Assembly (NCBI RefSeq): GCF_029227915.1
Contig: NC_079880.1
Span: 17,380,001 to 17,444,000, forward strand
Reading direction: 5' to 3'
Origin: Hydractinia symbiolongicarpus
Lineage: Eukaryota > Cnidaria > Hydrozoa > Anthoathecata > Hydractiniidae
DNA: 64,000 nt
Shown in pieces: positions 26,136 through 39,394 of the stretch. Position 1 is the stretch's first letter, and each line of letters begins with the position of its first letter. Below the pieces are notes generated by a model. It ran no database searches. It worked only from the letters and a program-made list of their open reading frames with translations, and was not told the DNA's origin. Both the position numbers and the translations under genes were made by a program.

Positions 26136-27754
26136 CGGCAAAAGGCCATATTACGGCCTTTAGAGGCCTGTACATGTAGTTGACGTCGTTCTAAAGCCAT
26201 GGCGCTGGGGAAAAAGACTTAAGACGTCATAGTCCATGGAGAATAGAAGGACTACACCAATGGTAACCTGCGCAAGAACGTGGGATCACGTAATTTACGC
26301 GTAAGGCCTTTATTAGCCGGCAAAAGCCCATATCACAACCTTTAGAGGCCTGTGCATGTAGTTGACGGCGTTCTAAAGCCATGGTGCTAGGGAAAACGAC
26401 TTAGGACGTCGCAGTCCATGAAGAATGGAAGGACTAGACCAATGGTAACCTGCACACCCTCGTGGAACCACGTGATTCTCGTGTATCGCCTTTACTAGGC
26501 CGCAAAAGCCCATATCACAACCTTTAGAGGCCTGTGCATGTAGTTGACGGCGTTCTAAAGCCATGGTGCTAGGGAAAACGACTTAGGACGTCGCAGTCCA
26601 TGAAGAGTGGAAGGACTAGACCAATGGTAACCTGCACAAGCACGTGGAACGAGGGGAATTACGTGAAAGGCCTTTAATAGGCGGCAAAAGGCCATATTAC
26701 GGCCTTTAGAGGCCTGTACATGTAGTTGACGTCGTTCTAAAGCCATGGCGCTGGGTAAAAAGACTTAAGAGTCGTAGTCCATGAAGAGTGGAAGGACTAG
26801 ACCAATGGTAACCTGCCCACCCTCGTGGAACCACGTGATTCTCGTGTATCGCCTTTATTAGGCCTCTATAAGGCATATTACGGCCTTTAGAGGCCTGTGC
26901 ATGTAGTTGACGGCGTTCTAAAGCCATGGTGCTAGGGAAAACGACTTATGACCTTGTAGTATATTGAGAGTGAAAGGACTAGACCAATGGTAACTTGCAC
27001 AAGCACGTGGAACGAGGGGAATTACGTGTAAGGCCTTTACTAGGGGGCAAAAGGCTATATTACGGCATTTAGAGGCCTTTTAATGTAGTTGACGGCGTTC
27101 TAAAGCCATGGTGCTAGGGAAATCGTCCTAGAACGTAGTAGTCCATTAAGAGAAGAAGGAGTTGACCAATGGTAACCTCGTGATTTTCGTGTATCGCCTT
27201 TTTTTAGGCCTCTATAAGGCATATTACGGCCTTTAGAGGCCTGTCCATGCAGTTGACGGAGTTCTAAAGCCAAGGTGCTAGGGAAAACGACTTATGATAT
27301 TGTAGTCCATTGAGAGTGGAAGGACTAGACCAATGGTAACCTGCACAAGCACGTGGAACCGGGAGATTTACGTCTAAGGCCTTTATTAGGCGGCAAAAGT
27401 CCATATTACAACCTTTAGAGGCCTGTGCATGTAGTTGACGGCGTTGTAAAGCCATAGTGACAAAGAAAACGACTTAGGACGTCGTAGTCCATGGAGAATG
27501 GAAGGATTAGACCAATGGTAACCTGCGCAAGCACGTTTAAACACGTGATTTACGCGTAAGGTCTTTACTAGGCCTCTAGAAGGCCATACTACGGCTTTAG
27601 AGTCCTGTGCATGTAGTTGACAAAGTTCTAAAGCCATGGCGCTGGGGAAAACGACTTAGAACGTCGCAGTCCGTGGAGAGTGGAAGGACTAGACCAATGA
27701 TAACCTGTGCGAGAACGTGAAAGCACGTTATTTACGCGTAAGGCCTTTATTAGC
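26136..27754 (+). repeat. 1,619-bp tandem duplication, copy 1
   Basis: Nine monomers, one with a 19-bp deletion (near 27,178), giving 9x182-19 = 1,619 bp. It is followed directly by a copy at 27,755-29,373 in which I noticed no differences. The repeat begins within GGCAAAAGGCC of one monomer and ends within CTGGCAAA of an F-type monomer, so the exchange joined two monomers in the same register. Confidence 0.92.
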
Positions 27755-29373
27755 TGGCAAAAGGCCATATTACGGCCTTTAGAGGCCTGTACATGTAGTT
27801 GACGTCGTTCTAAAGCCATGGCGCTGGGGAAAAAGACTTAAGACGTCATAGTCCATGGAGAATAGAAGGACTACACCAATGGTAACCTGCGCAAGAACGT
27901 GGGATCACGTAATTTACGCGTAAGGCCTTTATTAGCCGGCAAAAGCCCATATCACAACCTTTAGAGGCCTGTGCATGTAGTTGACGGCGTTCTAAAGCCA
28001 TGGTGCTAGGGAAAACGACTTAGGACGTCGCAGTCCATGAAGAATGGAAGGACTAGACCAATGGTAACCTGCACACCCTCGTGGAACCACGTGATTCTCG
28101 TGTATCGCCTTTACTAGGCCGCAAAAGCCCATATCACAACCTTTAGAGGCCTGTGCATGTAGTTGACGGCGTTCTAAAGCCATGGTGCTAGGGAAAACGA
28201 CTTAGGACGTCGCAGTCCATGAAGAGTGGAAGGACTAGACCAATGGTAACCTGCACAAGCACGTGGAACGAGGGGAATTACGTGAAAGGCCTTTAATAGG
28301 CGGCAAAAGGCCATATTACGGCCTTTAGAGGCCTGTACATGTAGTTGACGTCGTTCTAAAGCCATGGCGCTGGGTAAAAAGACTTAAGAGTCGTAGTCCA
28401 TGAAGAGTGGAAGGACTAGACCAATGGTAACCTGCCCACCCTCGTGGAACCACGTGATTCTCGTGTATCGCCTTTATTAGGCCTCTATAAGGCATATTAC
28501 GGCCTTTAGAGGCCTGTGCATGTAGTTGACGGCGTTCTAAAGCCATGGTGCTAGGGAAAACGACTTATGACCTTGTAGTATATTGAGAGTGAAAGGACTA
28601 GACCAATGGTAACTTGCACAAGCACGTGGAACGAGGGGAATTACGTGTAAGGCCTTTACTAGGGGGCAAAAGGCTATATTACGGCATTTAGAGGCCTTTT
28701 AATGTAGTTGACGGCGTTCTAAAGCCATGGTGCTAGGGAAATCGTCCTAGAACGTAGTAGTCCATTAAGAGAAGAAGGAGTTGACCAATGGTAACCTCGT
28801 GATTTTCGTGTATCGCCTTTTTTTAGGCCTCTATAAGGCATATTACGGCCTTTAGAGGCCTGTCCATGCAGTTGACGGAGTTCTAAAGCCAAGGTGCTAG
28901 GGAAAACGACTTATGATATTGTAGTCCATTGAGAGTGGAAGGACTAGACCAATGGTAACCTGCACAAGCACGTGGAACCGGGAGATTTACGTCTAAGGCC
29001 TTTATTAGGCGGCAAAAGTCCATATTACAACCTTTAGAGGCCTGTGCATGTAGTTGACGGCGTTGTAAAGCCATAGTGACAAAGAAAACGACTTAGGACG
29101 TCGTAGTCCATGGAGAATGGAAGGATTAGACCAATGGTAACCTGCGCAAGCACGTTTAAACACGTGATTTACGCGTAAGGTCTTTACTAGGCCTCTAGAA
29201 GGCCATACTACGGCTTTAGAGTCCTGTGCATGTAGTTGACAAAGTTCTAAAGCCATGGCGCTGGGGAAAACGACTTAGAACGTCGCAGTCCGTGGAGAGT
29301 GGAAGGACTAGACCAATGATAACCTGTGCGAGAACGTGAAAGCACGTTATTTACGCGTAAGGCCTTTATTAGC
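27755..29373 (+). repeat. 1,619-bp tandem duplication, copy 2
   Basis: Second copy of 26,136-27,754. At the junction an F-type monomer becomes a hybrid: its left half is F (AATGATAACC, GCACGTTATT) and its right half continues as the type with GGCCTGTACATG. At the far end (about 29,373) the original F continuation (AGGTCCATGTTACGG) resumes. Confidence 0.92.
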
Positions 29374-30885
29374 TGGCAAAGGTCCATGTTACGGCCTTTA
29401 GAGGCCTGTGCATGTATTTGACGGCGTTCTAAAGCCATGGTGCCGAAAAAAACGACTTAAGACGTCGTAGTCCATGTAGGATGGATGGACTAGAAAAATG
29501 GTAACCTGTGCAAGCGCGTGGAAACACGTGATTTACATGTAAGGCGTTTATTAGCCGGCAAAAGTCCATATTACGGCCTTTAGAGGCCTGTGCATGTAGT
29601 TGACGGCGTTCTAAAGCAATGGTGCTAGGGAAAACGACTTATGACCTTGTAGTATATTGAGAGTGGAAGGACTAGACCAATGGTAACTTGCACAAGCACG
29701 TGGAACGAGGGGAATTACGTGTAAGGCCTTTACTAGGCGGCAAAAGGCTATATTACGGCATTTAGAGGCCTTTTATTGTAGTTGACGGCGTTCTAAAGCC
29801 ATGGTGCCAAGGAAAACGACTTAGGACGCAGTAGTCCATGTAGGATGGATGGACTAGAAAAAAGGTAACCTGTGCAAGCGCGTGGAAACACGTGATTTAC
29901 GTGAAAGGCCTTTAATAGGCGGCAAAAGGCCATATTACGGCCTTTAGAGGCCTGTACATGTAGTTGACGTCGTTCTAAAGCCATGGCGCTGGGGAAAAAG
30001 ACTTAAGACGTCGTAGTCCATGGAGAATGGAAGGACTAGACCAATGGTAACCTGCGCAAGAACGTGGGAGCACGTAATTTACGCGTAAGGCCTTTATTAG
30101 CCGGCAAAAGCCCATATCACAACCTTTAGTGGCCTGTGCATGTAGTTGACGGCGTTCTAAAGCCATGGTGCGAGGGAAATCGTCCTAGAACGTAGTAGTC
30201 AATTAAGGGAAGAAGGAGTTGACCAATGGTAACCTGCACACACTCGTGGAACCACGTGATTTTAGTGTATCGCCTTTACTAGGCCGCAAAAGCCCATATC
30301 ACAACCTTTAGAGGCCTGTGCATGTAGTTGACGGCGTTCTAAACCAATGGTGCGAGGGAAATCGTCCTAGAACGTAGTAGTCCATTAAGAGAAGAAGGAG
30401 TTGACCAATGGTAACCTGCATACACTCGTGGAACCACGTGATTTTCGTGTATCGTCTTTTTTTAGGCCTCTATAAGGCATATTACGGCCTTTAGAGGCCT
30501 GTCCATGTAGTTGACGGAGTTCTAAAGTCAATGTGCTAGGGAAAACGACTTATGATATTGTAGTCCATTGAGAGTGGAAGGACTAGACCAATGGTAACCT
30601 GCACAAGCACGTGGAACCGGGGGAATTACGTGTAAGGCCTTTATTAGGCGGCAAAAGGCTATATTACAGCCTTTAGAGCCCTGTGCATGTAGTTGACGGC
30701 GTTGTAAAGCCATAGTGCCAAAGAAAACGACTTAGGACGTCGTAGTCCATGGAGAATGGAAGGATTAGACCAATGGTAACCTGCGCAAGCACGTTTAAAC
30801 ACGTGATTTACGCGTAAGGTCTTTACTAGGCCTCTAGAAGGCCATACTACGGCTTTAGAGTCCTGTGCATGTAGTTGACAAAGTT
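29247..30885 (+). repeat. 1,639-bp tandem repeat, copy 1
   Basis: Nine monomers plus 1 bp, starting with F. It repeats at 30,886-32,524. Differences noticed between the copies include GTCAATTAAGGG/GTGAATTAAGGG, AATAGGCGG/AATAAGCGG and TAAAGTCAATG/TAAAGCCAATG. I noticed about five in all, so identity is near 99.7%. Confidence 0.9.
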
Positions 30886-32524
30886 CTAAAGCCATGGCGC
30901 TGGGGAAAACGACTTAGAACGTCGCAGTCCGTGGAGAGTGGAAGGACTAGACCAATGATAACCTGTGCGAGAACGTGAAAGCACGTTATTTACGCGTAAG
31001 GCCTTTATTAGCTGGCAGAGGTCCATGTTACGGCCTTTAGAGGCCTGTGCATGTATTTGACGGCGTTCTAAAGCCATGGTGCCGAAAAAAACGACTTAAG
31101 ACGTCGTAGTCCATGTAGGATGGATGGACTAGAAAAATGGTAACCTGTGCAAGCGCGTGGAAACACGTGATTTACATGTAAGGCGTTTATTAGCCGGCAA
31201 AAGTCCATATTACGGCCTTTAGAGGCCTGTGCATGTAGTTGACGGCGTTCTAAAGCAATGGTGCTAGGGAAAACGACTTATGACCTTGTAGTATATTGAG
31301 AGTGGAAGGACTAGACCAATGGTAACTTGCACAAGCACGTGGAACGAGGGGAATTACGTGTAAGGCCTTTACTAGGCGGCAAAAGGCTATATTACGGCAT
31401 TTAGAGGCCTTTTATTGTAGTTGACGGCGTTCTAAAGCCATGGTGCCAAGGAAAACGACTTAGGACGCAGTAGTCCATGTAGGATGGATGGACTAGAAAA
31501 AAGGTAACCTGTGCAAGCGCGTGGAAACACGTGATTTACGTGAAAGGCCTTTAATAAGCGGCAAAAGGCCATATTACGGCCTTTAGAGGCCTGTACATGT
31601 AGTTGACGTCGTTCTAAAGCCATGGCGCTGGGGAAAAAGACTTAAGACGTCGTAGTCCATGGAGAATGGAAGGACTAGACCAATGGTAACCTGCGCAAGA
31701 ACGTGGGAGCACGTAATTTACGCGTAAGGCCTTTATTAGCCGGCAAAAGCCCATATCACAACCTTTAGTGGCCTGTGCATGTAGTTGACGGCGTTCTAAA
31801 GCCATGGTGCGAGGGAAATCGTCCTAGAACGTAGTAGTGAATTAAGGGAAGAAGGAGTTGACCAATGGTAACCTGCACACACTCGTGGAACCACGTGATT
31901 TTAGTGTATCGCCTTTACTAGGCCGCAAAAGCCCATATCACAACCTTTAGAGGCCTGTGCATGTAGTTGACGGCGTTCTAAACCAATGGTGCGAGGGAAA
32001 TCGTCCTAGAACGTAGTAGTCCATTAAGAGAAGAAGGAGTTGACCAATGGTAACCTGCACACACTCGTGGAACCACGTGATTTTCGTGTATCGTCTTTTT
32101 TTAGGCCTCTATAAGGCATATTACGGCCTTTAGAGGCCTGTCCATGTAGTTGACGGAGTTCTAAAGCCAATGTGCTAGGGAAAACGACTTATGATATTGT
32201 AGTCCATTGAGAGTGGAAGGACTAGACCAATGGTAACCTGCACAAGCACGTGGAACCGGGGGAATTACGTGTAAGGCCTTTATTAGGCGGCAAAAGGCTA
32301 TATTACAGCCTTTAGAGCCCTGTGCATGTAGTTGACGGCGTTGTAAAGCCATAGTGCCAAAGAAAACGACTTAGGACGTCGTAGTCCATGGAGAATGGAA
32401 GGATTAGACCAATGGTAACCTGCGCAAGCACGTTTAAACACGTGATTTACGCGTAAGGTCTTTACTAGGCCTCTAGAAGGCCATACTACGGCTTTAGAGT
32501 CCTGTGCATGTAGTTGACAAAGTT
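30886..32524 (+). repeat. 1,639-bp tandem repeat, copy 2
   Basis: Second copy of 29,247-30,885. A partial third copy continues to about 32,881, where GTTGACGGCG changes to GTTGACTGCG and the sequence switches to another monomer type. The unit contains one D-E-F cassette, a C monomer and several GTGCTAGGG or GTGCCAAGG monomers. Confidence 0.9.
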
Positions 32525-35240
32525 CTAAAGCCATGGCGCTGGGGAAAACGACTTAGAACGTCGCAGTCCGTGGAGAGTGGAAGGACTAGACCAATGATAA
32601 CCTGTGCGAGAACGTGAAAGCACGTTATTTACGCGTAAGGCCTTTATTAGCTGGCAAAGGTCCATGTTACGGCCTTTAGAGGCCTGTGCATGTATTTGAC
32701 GGCGTTCTAAAGCCATGGTGCCGAAAAAAACGACTTAAGACGTCGTAGTCCATGTAGGATGGATGGACTAGAAAAATGGTAACCTGTGCAAGCGCGTGGA
32801 AACACGTGATTTACATGTAAGGCGTTTATTAGCCGGCAAAAGTCCATATTACGGCCTTTAGAGGCCTGTGCATGTAGTTGACTGCGTTCTCAAGCCATGG
32901 TGCCAAAGAAAACGACTTAAGACGTCGCAGTCCATGAAGAGTGGAAGGACTAGACCAATGGTAACCTGCACACCCTCGTGAAACCACGTGATTCTCGTGT
33001 ATCGCCTTCACTAGGCCGCAAAAGCCCATATCACAACCTTTAGAGGCCTGTGCATGTAGTTGACGGCGTTCTAAAGCCATGGTGCTAGGGAAAACGACTT
33101 ATGATATTGTAGTCCATCGAGAGTGGAAGGACTAGACCAATGGTAACCTGCACAAGCACGTGGAACCGGGGGATTTACGTGTAAGGCCTTTATTAGGCGG
33201 CAAAAGGCCATATTACAGCCTTTAGAGGCCTGTGCATGTAGTTGACGGCGTTGTAAAGCCATAGTGCCAAAGAAAACGACTTAGGACGTCGTAGTCCATG
33301 GAGAATGGAAGGATTAGACCAATGGTAACCTGCGCAAGTGCTAGGGAAAACGACTTAGGACTTCGAAGTCCATGAAGAGTGGAAGGACTAGACCAATGGT
33401 AACCTGCCCACCCTCGTGGAACCACGTGATTCTCGTGTATCGCCTTTATTAGGCCTCTATAAGGCATATTACGGCCTTTAGAGGCCTGTGCATGTAGTTG
33501 ACGGCGTTCTAAAGCCATGGTGCTAGGGAAAACGACTTATGACCTTGTAGTATATTGAGAGTGGAAGGACTAGACCAATGGTAACTTGCACAAGCACGTG
33601 GAACGAGGGGAATTACGTGTAAGGCCTTTACTAGGCGGCAAAAGGCTATATTACGGCATTTAGAGGCCTTTTAATGTAGTTGACGGCGTTCTAAAGCCAT
33701 GGTGCCAAGGAAAACGACTTAGGACGCAGTAGTCCATGTAGGATGGATGGACTAGAAAAATGGTAACCTGTGCAAGCGCGTGGAAACACGTGATTTACAT
33801 GTAAGGCGTTTATTAGCCGGCAAAAGTCCATATTACGGCTTTTAGAGGCCTGTGCATGTAGTTGACGGCGTTCTAAAGCAATGGTGCTAGGGAAAACGAC
33901 TTATGACCTTGTAGTATATTGAGAGTGGAAGGACTAGACCAATGGTAACTTGCACAAGCACGTGGAACGAGGGGAATTACGTGTAAGGCCTTTACTAGGC
34001 GGCAAAAGGCTATATTACGGCATTTAGAGGCCTTTTATTGTAGTTGACGGCGTTCTAAAGCCATGGTGCCAAGGAAAACGACTTAGGACGCAGTAGTCCA
34101 TGTTGGATGGATGGACTAGAAAAAAGGTAACCTGTGCAAGCGCGTGGAAACACGTGATTTACGTGAAAGGCCTTTAATAGGCGGCAAAAGGCCATATTAC
34201 GGCCTTTAGAGGCCTGTACATGTAGTTGACGTCGTTCTAAAGCCATGGCGCTGGGGAAAAAGACTTAAAACGTCGTAGTCCATGGAGAATGGAAGGACTA
34301 GACCAATGGTAACCTGCGCAAGAACGTGGGAGCACGTAATTTACGCGTAAGGCCTTTATTAGCCGGCAAAAGCCCATATCACAACCTTTAGTGGCCTGTG
34401 CATGTAGTTGACGGCGTTCTAAAGCCATGGTGCGAGAGAAATCGTCCTAGAACGTAGTAGTCAATTAAGAGAAAAAGGAGTTGACCAATGGTAACCTGCA
34501 CACACTCGTGGAACCACGTGATTTTCGTGTATCGCCTTTACTAGGCCGCAAAAGCCCATATCACAACCTTTAGAGGCCTGTGCATGTAGTTGACGGCGTT
34601 CTAAAGCCATGATGCGAGGAAAATCGTCCTAGAACGTAGTAGTCCATTAAGAGTAGAAGGAGTTGACCAATGGTAACCTGCACACACTCGTGGAACCACG
34701 TGATTTTCGTGTATTGCCCTTATTAGGCCTCTATAAGGCATATTACGGCCTTTAGAGGCCTGTGCATGTAGTTGACGGCGTTCTAAAGCCATGGTGCTAG
34801 GGAAAACGACTTATGACCTTGTAGTATATTGAGAGTGAAAAGACTAGACCAATGGTAACTTGCACAAGCCTGTGGAACGAGGGGAATTACGTGAAAGGCC
34901 TTTAATAGGCGGCAAAGGCCATATTACGGCCTTTAGAGGCCTGTACATGTAGTTGACGTCGTTCTAAAGCCATGGCGCTGGGGAAAAAGACTTAAGACGT
35001 CGTAGTCCATGGAGAATGGAAGGACTAGAGCAATGGTAACCTGCGCAAGAACGTGGGAGCACGTGATTTACATGAAAGACCTTTAATAGGCCGCAAAAGG
35101 CCATAATACGGCCTTTAGAGGCCTGTGCATGTAGTTGACGGCGTTTTAAAGCCATGGTGCTAGGGAAAACGACTTAGGACGTCGCAGTCCATGAAGAGTG
35201 GAAGGACTAGACCAATGGTAACCTGCACACACTCGTGGAA
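32525..35240 (+). repeat. Post-duplication mosaic with a truncated E monomer
   Basis: It starts as a partial third copy of the 1,639-bp unit (to about 32,881). A D monomer and a broken E monomer follow. At 33,338/33,339 TGCGCAAG is joined directly to TGCTAGGGAAAACG, removing about 108 bp. 34,055-34,430 resembles 29,793-30,168. Near 35,241 a GGAACCTCG variant of GGAACCACG is present, which is the likely precursor of a 19-bp deletion seen elsewhere. Confidence 0.83.
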
Positions 35241-37427
35241 CCTCGTGATTTTCGTGTATCGCCTTTTTTTAGGCCTCTATAAGGCATATTACGGCCTTTA
35301 GAGGCCTGTCCATGTAGTTGACGGAGTTCTAAAGCCAATGTGCTAGGGGAAACGACTTATGATATTGTAGTCCATTGAGAGTGGAAGGACTAGACCAATG
35401 GTAACCTGCACAAGCACGTGGAACCGGGGGATTTACGTGTAAGGCCTTTATTAGGCGGCAAAAGGCCATATTACAGCCTTTAGAGGCCTGTGCATGTAGT
35501 TGACGGCGTTGTAAAGCCATAGTGCCAAAGAAAACGACTTAGGACGTCGTAGTCCATGGAGAATGGAAGGATTAGACCAATGGTAACCTGTGCAAGCACG
35601 TTTAAACACGTGATTTACGCGTAAGGTCTTTACTAGGCCTCTAGAAGGCCATACTACGGCTTTAGAGTCCTGTGCATGTAGTTGACAAAGTTCTAAAGCC
35701 ATTGCGCTGGGGAAAACGACTTAGAACGTCGCAGTCCGTGGAGAGTGGAAGGACTAGCCCAATGATAACCTGTGCGAGAACGTGAAAGCACGTTATTTAC
35801 GCGTAAGGCCTTTATTAGCTGGCAAAGGTCCATGTTACGGCCTTTAGAGGCCTGTGCATGTATTTGACGGCGTTCTAAAGCCATGGTGCCGAAAAAAACG
35901 ACTTAAGACGTCGTAGTCCATGTAGGATGGATGGACTAGAAAAATGGTAACCTGTGCAAGCGCGTGGAAACACGTGATTTACATGAAAGGCCTTTAATAG
36001 GCCGCAAAAGGCCATATTACGGCCTTTAGAGGCCTGTGCATGTAGTTGACGATGTTCTAAAGCCATGGCGCTGGGGAAAACGACTTAGGACGTCGCAGTC
36101 CATGGAGAATGGAAGTACTAGACCAATGGTAACCTGCGCAAGAACGTGGGAGCACGTAATTTACGCGTAAGGCCTTTATTAGCCGGCAAAAGCCCATATC
36201 ACAACCTTTAGAGGCCTGTGCATGCAGTTGACGGCGTTCTCAAGCCATGGTGCTAGGGAAAAAGACTTAGGACGTCGCAGTCCATGAAGAGTGGAAGGAC
36301 TAGACCAATGGTAACCTGCACACCCTCGTGGAACCACGTGATTCTTGTGTATCGCCTTTACTAGGCCGCAAAAGCCCATATCACAACCTTTAGAGGCCTG
36401 TGCATGTAGTTGACGGCGTTCTAAAGCCATGGTGCTAGGGAAAACGACTTTGGACGTCGCAGTCCATGAAGAGTGGAAGGACTAGACCAATGGTAACCTG
36501 CACAAGCATGTGGAACCGAGGGGAATTACGTGTACGGCCTTTAATAGGCGGCAAAAGGCCATATTACGGCCTTTAGAGGCCTGTGCATGTAGTTGACGGC
36601 GTTCTAAAGCCATGGTGCGAGGGAAATCGTCCTAGAACGTAGTAGTCCATTAAGAGAAGAAGGAGTTGACCAATGGTAACCTCGTGATTTTCGTGTATCG
36701 CCTTTTTTTAGGCCTCTATAAGGCATATTACGGCCTTTAGAGGCCTGTCCATGTAGTTGACGGAGTTCTAAAGCCAATGTGCTAGGGGAAACGACTTATG
36801 ATATTGTAGTCCATTGAGAGTGGAAGGACTAGACCAATGGTAACCTGCACAAGCACGTGGAACCGGGGGATTTACGTGTAAGGCCTTTATTAGGCGGCAA
36901 AAGGCCATATTACAGCCTTTAGAGGCCTGTGCATGTAGTTGACGGCGTTGTAAAGCCATAGTGCCAAAAAAAACGACTTAGGACGTCGTAGTCCATGGAG
37001 AATGGAAGGATTAGACCAATGGTAACCTGCGCAAGCACGTTTAAACACGTGATTTACGCGTAAGGTCTTTACTAGGCCTCTAGAAGGCCATACTACGGCT
37101 TTAGAGTCCTGTGCATGTAGTTGACAAAGTTCTAAAGCCATTGCGCTGGGGAAAACGACTTAGAACGTCGCAGTCCGTGGAGAGTGGAAGGACTAGACCA
37201 ATGATAACCTGTGCGAGAACGTGAAAGCACGTTATTTACGCGTAAGGCCTTTATTAGCTGGCAAAGGTCCATGTTACGGCCTTTAGAGGCCTGTGCATGT
37301 ATTTGACGGCGTTCTAAAGCCATGGTGCCGAAATAAACGACTTAAGACGTCGTAGTCCATGTAGGATGGATGGACTAGAAACATGGTAACCTGTGCAAGC
37401 GCGTGGAAACACGTAATTTACATGTAA
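35241..37427 (+). repeat. Two offset copies (1,439 bp), each with D-E-F
   Basis: 35,241-35,988 matches 36,680-37,427 (shift 1,439 bp), covering the end of C, then D-E-F and part of G. The next stretch, about 35,980-36,656, matches about 37,601-38,277 at a shift of 1,621 bp, so the two periods differ by one 182-bp monomer. The right copy carries the 19-bp deletion at about 36,682. Confidence 0.83.
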
Positions 37428-39394
37428 GGCGTTTATTAGCCGGCAAAAGTCCATATTACGGCCTTTAGAGGCCTGTGCATGTAGTTGACGGCGTTCTAAA
37501 GCAATGGTGCCAAAGAAAACGACTTAAGACGTCGTAGTCCATGTAGGATGGATGGACTAGAAAAAAGGTAAGCTGTGCAAGCGCGTGGAAACACGTGATT
37601 TACATGAAAGGCCTTTAATAGGCCGCAAAAGGCCATATTACGGCCGTTAGAGGCCTGTGGATGTAGTTGACGATGTTCTAAAGCCATGGCGCTGGGGAAA
37701 ACGACTTAGGACGTCGCAGTCCATGGAGAATGGAAGGACTAGACCAATGGTAACCTGCGCAAAAACGTGGGAGCACGTAATTTACGCGTAAGGCCTTTAT
37801 TAGCCGGCAAAAGCCCATATCACAACCTTTAGAGGCCTGTGCATGCAGTTGACGGCGTTCTCAAGCCATGGTGCTAGGGAAAAAGACTTAGGACGTCGCA
37901 GTCCATGAAGAGTGGAAGGACTAGACCAATGGTAACCTGCACACCCTCGTGGAACCACGTGATTCTTGTGTATCGCCTTTACTAGGCCGCAAAAGCCCAT
38001 ATCACAACCTTTAGAGGCCTGTGCATGTAGTTGACGGCGTTCTAAAGCCATGCTGCTAGGGAAAACGACTTTGGACGTCGCAGTCCATGAAGAGTGGAAG
38101 GACTAGACCAATGGTAACCTGCACAAGCATGTGGAACCGAGGGGAATTACGTGTACGGCCTTTAATAGGCGGCAAAAGGCCATATTACGGCCTTTAGAGG
38201 CCTGTGCATGTTGTTGACGGCGATCTAAAGCCATGGTGCGAGGGAAATCGTCCTAGAACGTAGTAGTCCATTAAGAGTAGAAGGAGTTGACCAATGGTAA
38301 CCTGCACACACTCGTGGAACCACGTGATTTTCGTGTATTGCCCTTATTAGGCCTCTATAAGGCATATTACGGCCTTTAGAGGCCTGTGCATGTAGTTGAC
38401 GGCGTTCTAAAGCCATGGTGCTAGGGAAAACGACTTATGACGTCGTAGTCCATGGAGAATGGAAGGACTAGACCAATGGTAACCTGCGCAAGAACGTGGG
38501 AGCACGTAATTTACGCGTAAGGCCTTTATTAGCCGGCAAAAGCCCATATCACAACCTTTAGAGGCCGGTGCATGTAATTGACGGCGTTCTAAAGCAATGG
38601 TGCCAAAGAAAACGAATTAAGACGCCGTACTCCATGTAGGATGGATGGACTAGAAAAAAGGTAACCTGTGCAAGCGCGTGGAAACACGTGATTTACATGA
38701 AAGACCTTTAATAGGCCGCAAAAGGCCATATTACGGCCTTTAGAGGCCTGTGCATGTAGTTGACGGCGTTTTAAAGCCATGATGCTAGGGAAAACGACTT
38801 AGGACGTCGCAGTCCATGAAGAGTGGAAGGACTAGACCAATGGTAACCTGCACACCCTCGTGGAACCACGTGATTCTCGTGTATCACCTTTACTAGGCCG
38901 CAAAAGCCCATATCACAACCTTTAGAGGACTGTGAAAGTAGTTGACGGCGTTTTAAAGCCATGGTGCTAGGGAAAACGACTTAGGACGTCGCAGTCCATT
39001 AAGAGTAGAAGGAGTTGACCAATGGTAACCTGCACACACTCGTGGAACCATGTGATTTTCGTGTATTGCCCTTATTAGGCCTCTATAAGGCATATTACGG
39101 CCTTTAGAGGCCTGTGCATGTAGTTGACGGCGTTCTAAAGCCATGGTGCTAGGGAAAACGACTTATGACCTTGTAGTATATTGAGAGTGGAAGGACTAGA
39201 CCAATGGTAACTTGCACAAGCACGTGGAACGAGGGGAATTACGTGAAAGGCCTTTAATAGGCAGCAAAAAGGCCATATTACGGCCTTTAGAGGCCTGTAC
39301 ATGTAGTTGACGTCGTTCTAAAGCCATGGTGCGAGGGAAATCGTCCTAGAACGTAGTAGTCCATTAAGAGAAGAAGGAGTTGACCAATGGTAAC
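37428..39394 (+). repeat. Block shared with 62.3-63.3 kb
   Basis: 37,426-38,441 matches 62,266-63,281 at a constant 24,840-bp shift apart from scattered substitutions and one clustered patch. After 38,441 the block continues with a GTGCCAAAG monomer, GTGCTAGGG monomers and a C monomer that has the 19-bp deletion near 39,395. Confidence 0.82.
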
